Positions 1-7,085 are shown, numbered from the stretch's first letter. The stretch is 8,107 nucleotides of DNA from UBA9337 sp036584565 (GCA_036584565.1 JAZHDF010000006.1:1-8107), one strand, 5' to 3'. The notes: a model not told the origin generated them from the letters alone. Made by a program: numbers and translations.

Positions 1-355
1 CGCTGCCGTCGGTGTCGAACGCGCGGAAGGTGACCTCTGCCTTCTCCTCGAGCGATCCGCCCGCAAGCAGCGCCGCGCCCGCAAGGAACTCCTCGAGGTC
101 GATCATGCCGTTCTTGTCCTGGTCGAAGACGCGGAAGAGCTGCGCCGCCAGCGGCGTCCGGCTCACCTTGCGCAGGCCGAACTGCTCGAGCGCGCCGAGC
201 GCAAAGTTGAACGCCTCGGGAGAAAGCGCCCCGTGCGTCGCAAAGCGCCGGAACACTCGCTCCAGCTCCCGCGCGGGCACCGCAACCATGTTTGTCTCCT
301 GCTGGAACCGGCTCACCGCGTCCGCCGTCTTCTGCCGCGATTGGCTCGTGCCCAT
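1..355 (-). CDS. EF-hand calcium sensor-like protein, N-terminal part, cut by window edge; eukaryote-like
   Basis: Read on the minus strand from ATG at 355-353, this gives 118 residues and runs off the window. A TAG lies in frame directly before the ATG, so no earlier in-frame start is possible in this reading. The protein starts MGTSQS, which fits the MGxxxS/T rule for N-myristoylation (Gly2, Ser6) seen in eukaryotic calcineurin B, CBL and neuronal calcium sensor proteins. Residues 78-89 form a canonical EF-hand loop, DQDKNGMIDLEE, with Asp1, Asp3, Asn5, Gly6, Ile8, Asp9 and Glu12 all in place. A second loop begins at residue 114 (FDTDGS) and is truncated. Codons are strongly GC-rich (GCG, CTC, CGC), unlike every other gene here. 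Inference: a membrane-anchored calcium sensor of eukaryotic origin, placed here by a chimeric assembly or, less likely, by transfer. The exact subfamily cannot be decided from half a protein. Confidence 0.72.
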   Translation of the reverse strand, partial: MGTSQSRQKTADAVSRFQQETNMVAVPARELERVFRRFATHGALSPEAFNFALGALEQFGLRKVSRTPLAAQLFRVFDQDKNGMIDLEEFLAGAALLAGGSLEEKAEVTFRAFDTDGS

Positions 356-450
356 CTATTTGGTAGATGATTCAGCCTTGTCTGCTGTGTGCTCTCGGTT
401 TCAGACAAGCCGGCTTGTTGCCCAAGAAAAAATCACACCATCGGGAAGAA
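356..450. other. Transition zone between GC-rich eukaryote-like and AT-rich bacterial sequence
   Basis: Base composition falls from strongly GC-rich left of about 355 to intermediate here, and to AT-rich bacterial sequence right of about 450. Read on the minus strand it resembles a short 5' untranslated region of the EF-hand gene. Read on the plus strand it is open in the frame of the O-antigen-ligase gene, but the encoded residues look like no normal N-terminus. There is no convincing ribosome binding site or bacterial promoter. I infer that the join between two unrelated DNAs lies here, probably near the A-rich run at 446-457, where microhomology would help an assembler or polymerase switch template. 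Confidence 0.45.
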
Positions 451-2913
451 AAAAATTCCGCTACCGGAATTTTTGACAAAATAATTTATGTCAGTTTGTT
501 TATGCTTTTTACCGGCTTGCCGTTGTTTTTTACCGGCTTGGCTTTTCAGGGGGTGGTTTTTGAAAAGCAGATTTATTTTTATTTCTGGGTTTTGGTGGCC
601 TTGGTGGCTTGGGCGGCCAAGGGCGTGCTGACCGGAGAAATGCGCATCAAGCGCACTCCGTTGGATATTCCTATTCTTGCTTTTGTTATCCTTTACGCCG
701 TTTCCACCTTTTTGTCTGTTGATCGATGGCACAGTTTTTGGGGTTTTTTCGGGGATCCTTCTCGCGGCTTAATGACGGTTATTTCTTGTGTAATTGTATA
801 TTATTTGATTTTAAGCAATTTCAATAAGAAAAATTTTAATTGGATTATCGGAGGTTTGGTTTCTTCCAGTGCCTTGATTTCAATTTTCTCAATCTTGGTT
901 TTTTTCGGTGTCAAAGTTGTTCCCGCCGGTATCAGCAGTTTGGTTCCGCTTAGTTTAATCGGGACAGTTAGCGGTTTAAAAATTTTTTCCGGGATGATGT
1001 TGCCGATTATTATGATTGCTTTTTTCAAAATGAACGAATCTGAAAAACGCTGGGTTAATCTTTCCAGTTATGCCCTGCTTTTTCTTATTTTGATGAATCT
1101 GTTACTTATTTCAATGGTTTTTGACACTACTATCGCTTTCATTATTCTTTTCGGAGTAGGCTTCTTTTTACTGTATGTTTTGTCTTTGGTGGTCAGACCC
1201 AAACCCAGCTTGACTTGGGTGCCGATGGTGGTTTTTTTGGGTGCGATGATTGTGACTATTTTGGGGGGTAATGATTTGGCAAAAATAAACGCTCCTATCG
1301 AGGTGGCTCCAAATCCTCAAATTTCTTGGGAAGTAGTAAAGGGGGGATTGAAAGAAAACGCTCTTTTCGGTTCCGGACCGGCCACTTACGGTTACAATTT
1401 TTCCAAATATAAACCTTTGGATTTTAATCAGAATATTTTTTACGGAATCAGATTTTATCAGGGCTCGGGTTTGTTTTTTGAAAGTTTCTCTACTTTGGGG
1501 ATTTTGGGAATGGTTGCACTGTTGACATTGGCGGTAGTTTTTATCAATGTGGCCATTTATTTAATTAGTCGGGATAAAGAGAGGAATAAAATTTATTCCT
1601 TAGGAGTCCTATCGGCGACTTTAATTTTGATTTTTAGCGCTTTTATGTTTCGAGTGGAGGGGACTATTCTCTTGTTGGGAGCTCTGATGGGCTCTTTGAC
1701 TATGGCGATTATTTATCTGGAAAGCGGAATTAATGACAAGTATCTTAAGCTGTCGCTTAAAGCCTCTCCCAAATTTGCCCTAACTTTGGCTTTTGTCTTT
1801 ATTATTGTTAGTGCCGGAGTGGCTACTTTGTTTGTCTATATCGGTAAGGCTTATGTGGCCGATATTTATGCCGGTAGCGCTTCACGAGAAAAATCGATAA
1901 CCGAAGAGGGTTCCGTGGCTAGCTTACAAAAGGCGATAAAGCTAAATGCCAAAGAGGGACGCTACGCTTCTCGCTTGGGTCAGGAATTTATGGTTTTAGC
2001 CAATCAAGAGGCGGCTAAGGGTGAGGGTAAGATTGATGCGGAAAAGTTGAGAATTTATGTTAATAACGCTATTTATTTTTCAAAATTGGGGGCGGATTTG
2101 ATGCCTAACGATGCCTTGGCGATTTCCGTTTTGGCCCAAATTTATGAAAGCTTGGCGTTGTATGCCAATAATGCCTTAAGTTCCGCTTCCGATACTTATA
2201 AAAAACTATTGGATTTGGAACCGCATAATCCTTTAGCTTACTTAAAGTTGGGACAAATAAAAATAGTGCCGGCTATTTCCGAAAAAGACGAGGAGAAGAA
2301 AAAGCAAAATATAGAAGAAGCTCAAGAATTTTTCAAGAAAGCGATTGTTGAAAAGGATAATTATGCCGAAGCGCATTATTATTTGGCAGTCACTCAGAAC
2401 GCTTTAGGAAAAAAAGACGAAGTGATTAATTCGATGTTTGAAGCGGTTAAAAATGAAAACAACAATATTACTTATTTGTTTAATTTGGCGCGCGCTTATC
2501 AAGAAAGGGGGACTGAGAGCGACATTGATAATGCGAGTAAGTTGTTTGAGCATATTTTAACCAAGAACCCCGAAGAGATAAACACCGTTTTTGCTTCCGG
2601 AACTCTTTATGAGAAGAAAGGCGAAAAAGATTTGGCGGTGGAAAGGTATGAAAAGGTTATTCAAATCTTAAATAAGATCAGTACGGTCGACAACGCCGAC
2701 ACAATCGATAAGCTAAACATAATGATTGATAATGTTAAGAAGGGTATTAATAATAACAGTCAGACCGTTTTGGAGAATCAAACCGAAAATGTTCAAACCG
2801 GGCAACCTGTCGGACAAGAGAATCAACAAAACGTAGAATTGATAGGGTCGGATCCGACTCAAAATCCGGTTAATACCACTACGCCTCCTCCGGCTCCCAA
2901 TGTAAATAATTAG
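367..2913 (+). CDS. O-antigen ligase (Wzy/WaaL-type) family membrane protein with C-terminal TPR domain
   Basis: The longest open frame has 848 codons from ATG 367. About a dozen hydrophobic segments span residues 38-492. Between the middle and last groups lies a loop with GSGPATYGYNFSKYKP (335-350), the Wzy_C-type signature of O-antigen ligases/polymerases, which transfer or polymerise lipid-linked glycans at the outer face of the membrane. After the last helix (about 470-492) come TPR-like helices at about 515-770, clearest at 611-632, 651-680, 685-712 and 735-768. The last 55 residues are rich in Asn, Gln, Thr and Pro, probably disordered. A protein-glycosylating or envelope-polysaccharide role is inferred, as the family is hard to subdivide. 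The start is doubtful: residues 1-28 have no family look and no Shine-Dalgarno, TTG 418 is a weak alternative, and ATG 502 would cut the first helix. The native start codon may have been lost at the junction near 450. trxA follows on the same strand after 96 bases. Confidence 0.85.
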   Translation: MIQPCLLCALGFRQAGLLPKKKSHHREEKNSATGIFDKIIYVSLFMLFTGLPLFFTGLAFQGVVFEKQIYFYFWVLVALVAWAAKGVLTGEMRIKRTPLDIPILAFVILYAVSTFLSVDRWHSFWGFFGDPSRGLMTVISCVIVYYLILSNFNKKNFNWIIGGLVSSSALISIFSILVFFGVKVVPAGISSLVPLSLIGTVSGLKIFSGMMLPIIMIAFFKMNESEKRWVNLSSYALLFLILMNLLLISMVFDTTIAFIILFGVGFFLLYVLSLVVRPKPSLTWVPMVVFLGAMIVTILGGNDLAKINAPIEVAPNPQISWEVVKGGLKENALFGSGPATYGYNFSKYKPLDFNQNIFYGIRFYQGSGLFFESFSTLGILGMVALLTLAVVFINVAIYLISRDKERNKIYSLGVLSATLILIFSAFMFRVEGTILLLGALMGSLTMAIIYLESGINDKYLKLSLKASPKFALTLAFVFIIVSAGVATLFVYIGKAYVADIYAGSASREKSITEEGSVASLQKAIKLNAKEGRYASRLGQEFMVLANQEAAKGEGKIDAEKLRIYVNNAIYFSKLGADLMPNDALAISVLAQIYESLALYANNALSSASDTYKKLLDLEPHNPLAYLKLGQIKIVPAISEKDEEKKKQNIEEAQEFFKKAIVEKDNYAEAHYYLAVTQNALGKKDEVINSMFEAVKNENNNITYLFNLARAYQERGTESDIDNASKLFEHILTKNPEEINTVFASGTLYEKKGEKDLAVERYEKVIQILNKISTVDNADTIDKLNIMIDNVKKGINNNSQTVLENQTENVQTGQPVGQENQQNVELIGSDPTQNPVNTTTPPPAPNVNN
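451..474. repeat. Perfect 10-bp inverted repeat with 4-nt loop at the putative junction
   Basis: AAAAATTCCG at 451-460 and CGGAATTTTT at 465-474 are exact reverse complements around the loop CTAC. The shape resembles a small intrinsic terminator, but it lies inside the open frame of the O-antigen-ligase gene, immediately before its first membrane segment (residues 29-36 of the longest frame). It may be ordinary coding sequence that happens to fold, a terminator from upstream sequence, or a fold-back point linked to the chimeric junction. Confidence 0.6.
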
Positions 2914-2933
2914 TTTAATTAATAGCATAGCTT

Positions 2934-2962
2934 TTGGTTAAATAGTTATCGGCTTGTAGAAA
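2934..2962 (+). promoter_or_regulatory. Weak candidate promoter for trxA
   Basis: TTGGTT at 2934-2939 and TAGAAA at 2957-2962 are separated by 17 bases in the gap before trxA. The -35 matches four of six bases of the sigma-70 consensus and the -10 is poor. The region is AT-rich, so chance matches are likely, and read-through from the upstream gene could equally transcribe trxA. Confidence 0.22.
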
Positions 2963-3009
2963 TAGAAAAGCTAATAATTCAAATAACCAATAAGTTAGTA
3001 ATCCAAATT

Positions 3010-3324
3010 ATGGCTTTTGAATTTACCGATAAAAATTTTAAACAAGAAGTTTTGGAGAGTGATAAGGTTGTTTTGGTCGATTTTTGGGCTCCCTGGTGCG
3101 GACCGTGTCAGATGATGGGACCAATTATCGATGAATTGGCGACTGAGATGGGGGAGGGATTCAAAATCGGCAAATTGAATGTGGATGAAAATTCTCAAAG
3201 CGCTTCCGATTACGGCATAATGTCGATTCCGGCAATCAAAGTTTTTAAAAACGGACAAATCGTCAAAGAGTTTACCGGAGTGCAAAACAAAGAAAGTTTG
3301 AAAGCGGAATTGCAGAGTCTTTAG
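3010..3324 (+). CDS. trxA: Thioredoxin
   Basis: A complete 104-residue single-domain thioredoxin, a normal length for the family. The redox site WCGPC is at residues 29-33 in the context VDFWAPWCGPC. The buried acidic residue equivalent to E. coli Asp26 is Asp24, and the cis-proline is in SIPA (Pro74). There is no signal peptide or membrane segment, so it acts in the cytoplasm as a disulfide reductant for enzymes such as ribonucleotide reductase or peroxiredoxins. No thioredoxin reductase is nearby. The ATG at 3010 gives the family's usual N-terminus. No good Shine-Dalgarno precedes it (only AT-rich sequence), so initiation may be weak or SD-independent. The gene ends 21 bases before a strong palindromic terminator that separates it from the convergent gpmI. 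Confidence 0.97.
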   Translation: MAFEFTDKNFKQEVLESDKVVLVDFWAPWCGPCQMMGPIIDELATEMGEGFKIGKLNVDENSQSASDYGIMSIPAIKVFKNGQIVKEFTGVQNKESLKAELQSL

Positions 3325-3345
3325 AATTATTTTCAATTTTTTCGG

Positions 3346-3387
3346 AAAAATAAAAGTAAGTACTCGAGTACTTACTTTTATTTTTTT
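3346..3387. terminator. Bidirectional intrinsic terminator, 40-bp perfect palindrome
   Basis: Positions 3346-3385 form an exact palindrome centred on CTCGAG (3363-3368). The arms run from AAAAATAAAAG to CTTTTATTTTT with no mismatch. Both strands end the stem in an A/T-rich arm with a T run, so it can terminate trxA on the plus strand and gpmI on the minus strand. It lies between these convergent genes, where a shared terminator is expected. Confidence 0.88.
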
Positions 3388-3401
3388 CCTTCATTTTTTC
3401 C

Positions 3402-3531
3402 GTCTTTGCGAGTAATTTTGCCTGCCCCGTTAGATAATATCTGACTGGGGTACTCAAAATTTGCGTGGCAATCTCGTTTTTAAATTGGGAGATTGTTACG
3501 AAATTATGAGTAAATAATTTCTCGCAACAAC
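3402..3531. repeat. Palindromic repeat family R1, copy 1 (diverged)
   Basis: This copy is bounded by GTCTTTGCGAG (3402-3412) and CTCGCAACAAC (3521-3531), an 11-bp imperfect inverted repeat with two mismatches. Inside are two hairpins. One is CCCCGTTAGA (3425-3434) pairing with TCTGAC-T-GGGG (3440-3450, one bulged T). The other is CAATCTC (3469-3475) pairing with GAGATTG (3489-3495). The first 75 bases align with the copy at 7845, with about six or seven substitutions and one indel. The right half is more diverged but keeps the second hairpin and the end repeat. There is no reading frame of note. It sits in the convergent trxA/gpmI gap, a typical place for REP-like elements. Confidence 0.75.
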
Positions 3532-3589
3532 AAGTCCATAATCCCGGCAAAGAAAAATAAATCCTTGTTCTTATTGAATATACCAAAAA

Positions 3590-5158
3590 CTACTTTAACT
3601 GCTTCAAAAGACTCTCTCCGTTCATGGTTTCCGGTTTTGAAATATTCATCAGTTCCAGGACGGTCGGTGCGACATCGCTTAAGAGACCCCGAATGTTACT
3701 TTCCGATTCAATTATCTCTTCGGCAGTTTTTTCGCGGTGATTGTCCGGGGTAACGAGCCAAAGAGGAACGGGGTTAGTGGAATGTTCGGTTAGGGCTTGG
3801 CCGGAATACAGATTCATCATCTCTTCCGCATTGCCGTGATCGGCGGTAATAAGAGCCGCTCCGCCTTTTTCCAAGATCTTTGGTAAGAGCAAGGAAAGGC
3901 TTTTATCCAGAGATTCAACCGCTTTGATGGCCGCCGGCAGATTGCCGGTATGCCCCACCATATCGGCATTGGCATAATTCATTAAAATAAAATCATATTT
4001 ATTAAGTTCGATAGCTTCGATAGTTTTTTGAGTCACTTGAGCAGCGCTCATCTCCGGCTCTTCATCATATTTGGCTACCGAAGGGGAGGGGACTAAAATG
4101 CGATCTTCGCCAGAAAAGGGTTCTTCTATTCCGCCGTTAAAAAAATAGGTTACATGAGCATATTTTTCCGTCTCGGCTATTCGCAACTGTTTCATATTAT
4201 GTTCACTTAAGACTTCTCCCAAGCCACCGGTGCTTACTTCCGGCGGAAAAGCGATCGAAACCGGTAAATCTTTCTCATATTCGGTCATGGTAATAAAAAC
4301 CACCTTGGGATTTTTGGTTTTTGGAAATTTGTTAAAATTGGGGATGACGAAAGATTGAGTGATTTGTCGAGCTCGATCTTCGCGGAAATTAAAAAATATG
4401 ATCGTGTCATTGTCGTTGACGGTGGTAAGCGGTTTTCCATTTTTAATCATTACTCCCGGTTCCATATATTCGTCATTGACATCCTGGGCGTAGGATTTTT
4501 CCATATATTCGATCGGATCTTCCATCGGGTTGCCGATTCCTTCAGTTAACATTTTATAGGCTTTTTCCGTTCGATCCCAATTATTGTTTCTGTCCATCGC
4601 CCAGTTTCTACCGCAAACGGTGGCGATTTCTCCCGCACCGATTATTTTTAACTTTTCTTGAATTTTTTTGATGGTGGCTGTTCCGGAGGTGGGAGGGGAA
4701 TCTCGACCGTCGGAAAAAATATGCACAAAAACTTTTTCCACTTTCTGTTCCTTGGCCATTTCCAAGATAGCAAAAAGATGTTCGTTGGTGGAATGGACCG
4801 AACCTTCACCCACCAAACCCATAATATGAAGGGCGCTGTTGTTTTTGCGGACATTGTTCATACCTTCCAAAAAAGCCTGATTGGTAAAAAAAGCCCGGCT
4901 TTGGATAGACATGGTTATCTTGGGCAGGTTTTGGTAGATTATCTTACCCGCTCCCAAAATAGTGTGTCCCACTTCGCTGTTGCCGGGCTCACCCCAGGGG
5001 ATACCGGCTGAAATTCCCGAAGCTTGCAAGGCGATCATCGGGTAATTTTGTTTTATCTTATCAATAGTGGGCAAGGCGGCTTTTTTGATAGCGTTGCCTT
5101 CGGTATTGGCGCTTATTCCCCAGCCATCAAGGATTATTAAAACGGTTGGTTTGTACAT
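3590..5158 (-). CDS. gpmI: 2,3-bisphosphoglycerate-independent phosphoglycerate mutase
   Basis: A complete 522-residue enzyme, close to the usual 510-515. It interconverts 3- and 2-phosphoglycerate in glycolysis through a phosphoserine intermediate, with two Mn2+ ions. The expected active site, numbered by comparison with the Geobacillus stearothermophilus enzyme, is intact. Asp11 (LDGWG), nucleophile Ser61 (GNSEVGH), and Asp440-His441 (TADHGN) form one metal site. Asp399 and His403 (NADMVGH) with His459 form the other. Substrate residues appear as His122 (VHS), DGRD at 150-153, Arg184 and Arg190 (AMDR), Arg259 and Arg262 (FREDRA), and Lys332. Small deviations are GEPGNSE for the more common GQMGNSE and VHSTNEH for the usual VHSH..H. 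The ATG at 5158 gives the family start MYKPTVLIILDGWG. No clear Shine-Dalgarno precedes it. It is a cytoplasmic enzyme, convergent with trxA and divergent from rny. Confidence 0.97.
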   Translation of the reverse strand: MYKPTVLIILDGWGISANTEGNAIKKAALPTIDKIKQNYPMIALQASGISAGIPWGEPGNSEVGHTILGAGKIIYQNLPKITMSIQSRAFFTNQAFLEGMNNVRKNNSALHIMGLVGEGSVHSTNEHLFAILEMAKEQKVEKVFVHIFSDGRDSPPTSGTATIKKIQEKLKIIGAGEIATVCGRNWAMDRNNNWDRTEKAYKMLTEGIGNPMEDPIEYMEKSYAQDVNDEYMEPGVMIKNGKPLTTVNDNDTIIFFNFREDRARQITQSFVIPNFNKFPKTKNPKVVFITMTEYEKDLPVSIAFPPEVSTGGLGEVLSEHNMKQLRIAETEKYAHVTYFFNGGIEEPFSGEDRILVPSPSVAKYDEEPEMSAAQVTQKTIEAIELNKYDFILMNYANADMVGHTGNLPAAIKAVESLDKSLSLLLPKILEKGGAALITADHGNAEEMMNLYSGQALTEHSTNPVPLWLVTPDNHREKTAEEIIESESNIRGLLSDVAPTVLELMNISKPETMNGESLLKQLK

Positions 5159-5198
5159 TTCTTTAAACTATTATTTATTTTAATTTTTAACTAAGCTT

Positions 5199-5226
5199 AT
5201 TTTAACATCTTATTTTCCTTTGACAA
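5199..5226 (-). promoter_or_regulatory. Candidate sigma-70-type promoter for gpmI
   Basis: On the minus strand TTGTCA (5226-5221) and TAAAAT (5204-5199) each match five of six consensus bases, with a 16-base spacer. The predicted transcript start is near 5192, leaving a leader of about 33 bases before gpmI. The AT-rich setting makes chance matches possible. Confidence 0.42.
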
Positions 5227-5381
5227 AATTTTCCGGTTATAATATCATTTATATATCTAATTAATAGAATAAAACTGTTATTCCGTTTAGCCGCTTGAAT
5301 TTTTAATGGATTGATATTTTAAGATGAATAAGCTTTTGTTTCAAGATTTTAAAATAAATAAAAAAGTTAAAAGCTAGCCGA

Positions 5382-5455
5382 TTCGGGATTTTTCCCGAAA
5401 CTTGGTCTGTTTAAATTCAGACGGTTCTTTTTAGGCGGAAAACAGGGATTAAAAT
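5382..5455 (+). promoter_or_regulatory. rny leader: two small hairpins and weak Shine-Dalgarno
   Basis: TTCGGGA (5382-5388) pairs with TCCCGAA (5393-5399) around TTTT. GTCTG (5405-5409) pairs with CAGAC (5418-5422) around an 8-base loop. A T-rich stretch follows (5425-5431). A modest Shine-Dalgarno, AGGGA (5444-5448), lies 7 bases before the rny ATG. The arrangement would allow structure-dependent control or RNA processing of the rny transcript, but no known riboswitch class is recognisable. The rest of the 5159-5455 gap is AT-rich with no credible gene. Confidence 0.4.
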
Positions 5456-6988
5456 ATGGAAGTGAATTTAACGCTATTGATAGCCTCGATGCTGTTTTTG
5501 GCTTTGGGGGCGGTGGTCGGGTATTATACTCGACAATCTATTGCCAGCAAGCAATTGACTACCGCCGAGGGTAAAGCCAATAATATAATTGAAGAGGCCA
5601 AACAAAAATACAAAGAGGAAACTCTAAACGCCAAAAATAAGGCGGTGGAAATTTTGGAAGAGGCCAAGAAAAAAGAAAAAGAGAGAGAAGAACAAATTCG
5701 AAAGATGGAGCAACGTCTCGAAAAAAGGGAGGTAATGATTGATAAGAAAATGGAAGATTTGGATAAAGGTAGAAATCTTTTGGAAAACAAGGTTCTCCAG
5801 GTCAAAAGTATAAAAAAAGAAGCTGAGACAATCAGACAAAAAGAATTAAAAAGATTGGAAGAAATCGCCGGATTGGACAAAGAACAAGCTAAAAATGTTT
5901 TATTGCAACTAACCGAGGATGAATACAAGGAAGTTTTATTGGAAAAAATAAAACGCTTAGAAAGAGACGGAGCCGAAGAGATGAAAAAGAAGGCTCAAAA
6001 TATTATCGTTCAGGTTATTCAAAAATATGCCGGAGCGCATACCGCCGAGACGACCACTTCCACGGTCAGTATTCCTTCGGATGAAATCAAAGGTAAGATA
6101 ATCGGTCGAGAAGGACGCAATATTAAGACTTTGGAAAAGATGACCGGAGCGGAAATTATTGTCGATGATACTCCGGAAGCGATTGTGATTTCCAGTTTTG
6201 ATCCGGTTCGCCGAGAAATTACCAAGATTGCGCTATCCAAACTTATCGAAGACGGCAGGATCCATCCCACTCGGATTGAGGAGGCGGTTAAATATGCCAA
6301 AGGAGAGGTTGATAATAAAATCAAAGAAGCTGGGGAGGCGGCTACTTATGATTTGGGAATTGCCGGTTTGGATCCCAAATTGGTCTATTTGATCGGTCGC
6401 TTGAGATATCGAACCAGTTACGGTCAAAATGTGCTGATTCACTCTATGGAAGTGGCTCATTTGTCCGGAGCTTTGGCCAATGAATTGGGCGCGGATGTGG
6501 CGGTGGCCAAAAAGGCCGGTCTCCTCCATGATATCGGCAAGTCGGTGGATCATGAAATCCAGGGCACCCATGTAAAAATAGGGATAAAAATTTTGGAAAA
6601 ATTTCATATTGATCAGTCGGTTATCGACGCGATGAAATCTCATCACGAGGAGTATCCTTTTGGCAGCGCCGAGTCTTTTATTGTGGCGGCGGCCGATGCG
6701 ATTTCCGCCGGTCGACCGGGAGCGCGCAAAGATACTTTGGAAAATTATCTTAAGCGCTTGGAAGAATTGGAGACTATTGTCAATTCTTTTGAGGCGGTCA
6801 GTAAAAGTTATGCTATTCAGGCCGGAAGAGAGATTCGAGTTTTTGTCGATAGTGAAAAAGTGGATGATTACGGCGCCGCCAAATTGGCCAAGGATATCGC
6901 CGATAAAATAGAGGAGGAATTGAAATACCCCGGAGAAATAAAGGTCAACGTTTTGCGAGAGACTCGTTCGATCGAGTATGCCAGATAA
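5456..6988 (+). CDS. rny: Ribonuclease Y, membrane-anchored endoribonuclease
   Basis: A complete 510-residue protein; the B. subtilis enzyme has 520. It begins mRNA decay by endonucleolytic cleavage at the inner face of the membrane. Residues about 4-23 form one N-terminal membrane helix. Residues about 30-180 are a long Lys/Glu-rich coiled coil. A KH RNA-binding domain carries the GREGRN loop at 217-222. An HD phosphohydrolase domain follows with metal ligands His329, His358-Asp359 (LLHDIGK) and Asp414, and with His396-His397 (SHHEE) between them. The HD pair lies ten residues before the B. subtilis pair, matching the length difference. The ATG at 5456 has a short Shine-Dalgarno and places the membrane helix at the N-terminus, as in the family. 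HU follows on the same strand after 115 bases. No clear terminator lies between them, so some read-through into hup is possible. Confidence 0.97.
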   Translation: MEVNLTLLIASMLFLALGAVVGYYTRQSIASKQLTTAEGKANNIIEEAKQKYKEETLNAKNKAVEILEEAKKKEKEREEQIRKMEQRLEKREVMIDKKMEDLDKGRNLLENKVLQVKSIKKEAETIRQKELKRLEEIAGLDKEQAKNVLLQLTEDEYKEVLLEKIKRLERDGAEEMKKKAQNIIVQVIQKYAGAHTAETTTSTVSIPSDEIKGKIIGREGRNIKTLEKMTGAEIIVDDTPEAIVISSFDPVRREITKIALSKLIEDGRIHPTRIEEAVKYAKGEVDNKIKEAGEAATYDLGIAGLDPKLVYLIGRLRYRTSYGQNVLIHSMEVAHLSGALANELGADVAVAKKAGLLHDIGKSVDHEIQGTHVKIGIKILEKFHIDQSVIDAMKSHHEEYPFGSAESFIVAAADAISAGRPGARKDTLENYLKRLEELETIVNSFEAVSKSYAIQAGREIRVFVDSEKVDDYGAAKLAKDIADKIEEELKYPGEIKVNVLRETRSIEYAR

Positions 6989-7018
6989 CGCCGGGATTTC
7001 TTATTGTGTATAAAAAGC

Positions 7019-7048
7019 TTGCCTAATTGGGGTTTTAAGTAGTAAAAT
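7019..7048 (+). promoter_or_regulatory. Candidate promoter for the HU gene
   Basis: TTGCCT (7019-7024) and TAAAAT (7043-7048) with an 18-base spacer form a plausible sigma-70-type promoter. Transcription would start near 7055. Just downstream an imperfect stem can form: TTAAG (7048-7052) and AAACAA (7054-7059) against TTGTTT (7068-7073) and CTTAA (7076-7080), partly overlapping the -10. It ends a few bases before the Shine-Dalgarno, so it could act as an operator-like dyad or a leader structure. Both readings are inference. Confidence 0.4.
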
Positions 7049-7085
7049 TAAGCAAACAAAAGAATAATTGTTTTACTTAAATTGA

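Noticed and set aside
12..476. Plus-strand open frame of 154 codons in the GC-rich left end
   Set aside because: It is the complement of the EF-hand gene, composed mainly of Ser, Ala and Arg with no recognisable domain; long shadow frames are expected in GC-rich DNA.
506..541. Direct repeat of TTTTTACCGGCTTG near the start of the O-antigen-ligase gene
   Set aside because: It encodes FTGL twice within one membrane helix, so protein sequence constraint explains it without a mobile or regulatory element.
4658..5011. Plus-strand open frame of 117 codons opposite gpmI
   Set aside because: It lies wholly inside gpmI, whose minus-strand product has an intact iPGM active site; the plus-strand peptide has no family resemblance.
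5220..5243. TTGACA and TATAAT on the plus strand upstream of rny
   Set aside because: Both hexamers are perfect, but the spacer is only 12 bases, too short for sigma-70 RNA polymerase. The -10 alone might work, but no good -35 exists at 16-18 bases.
5324..5377. 17-codon open frame (MNKLLFQDFKINKKVKS) before rny
   Set aside because: It has no Shine-Dalgarno and consists of AT-rich codons expected by chance; it shows no attenuator-like codon run.
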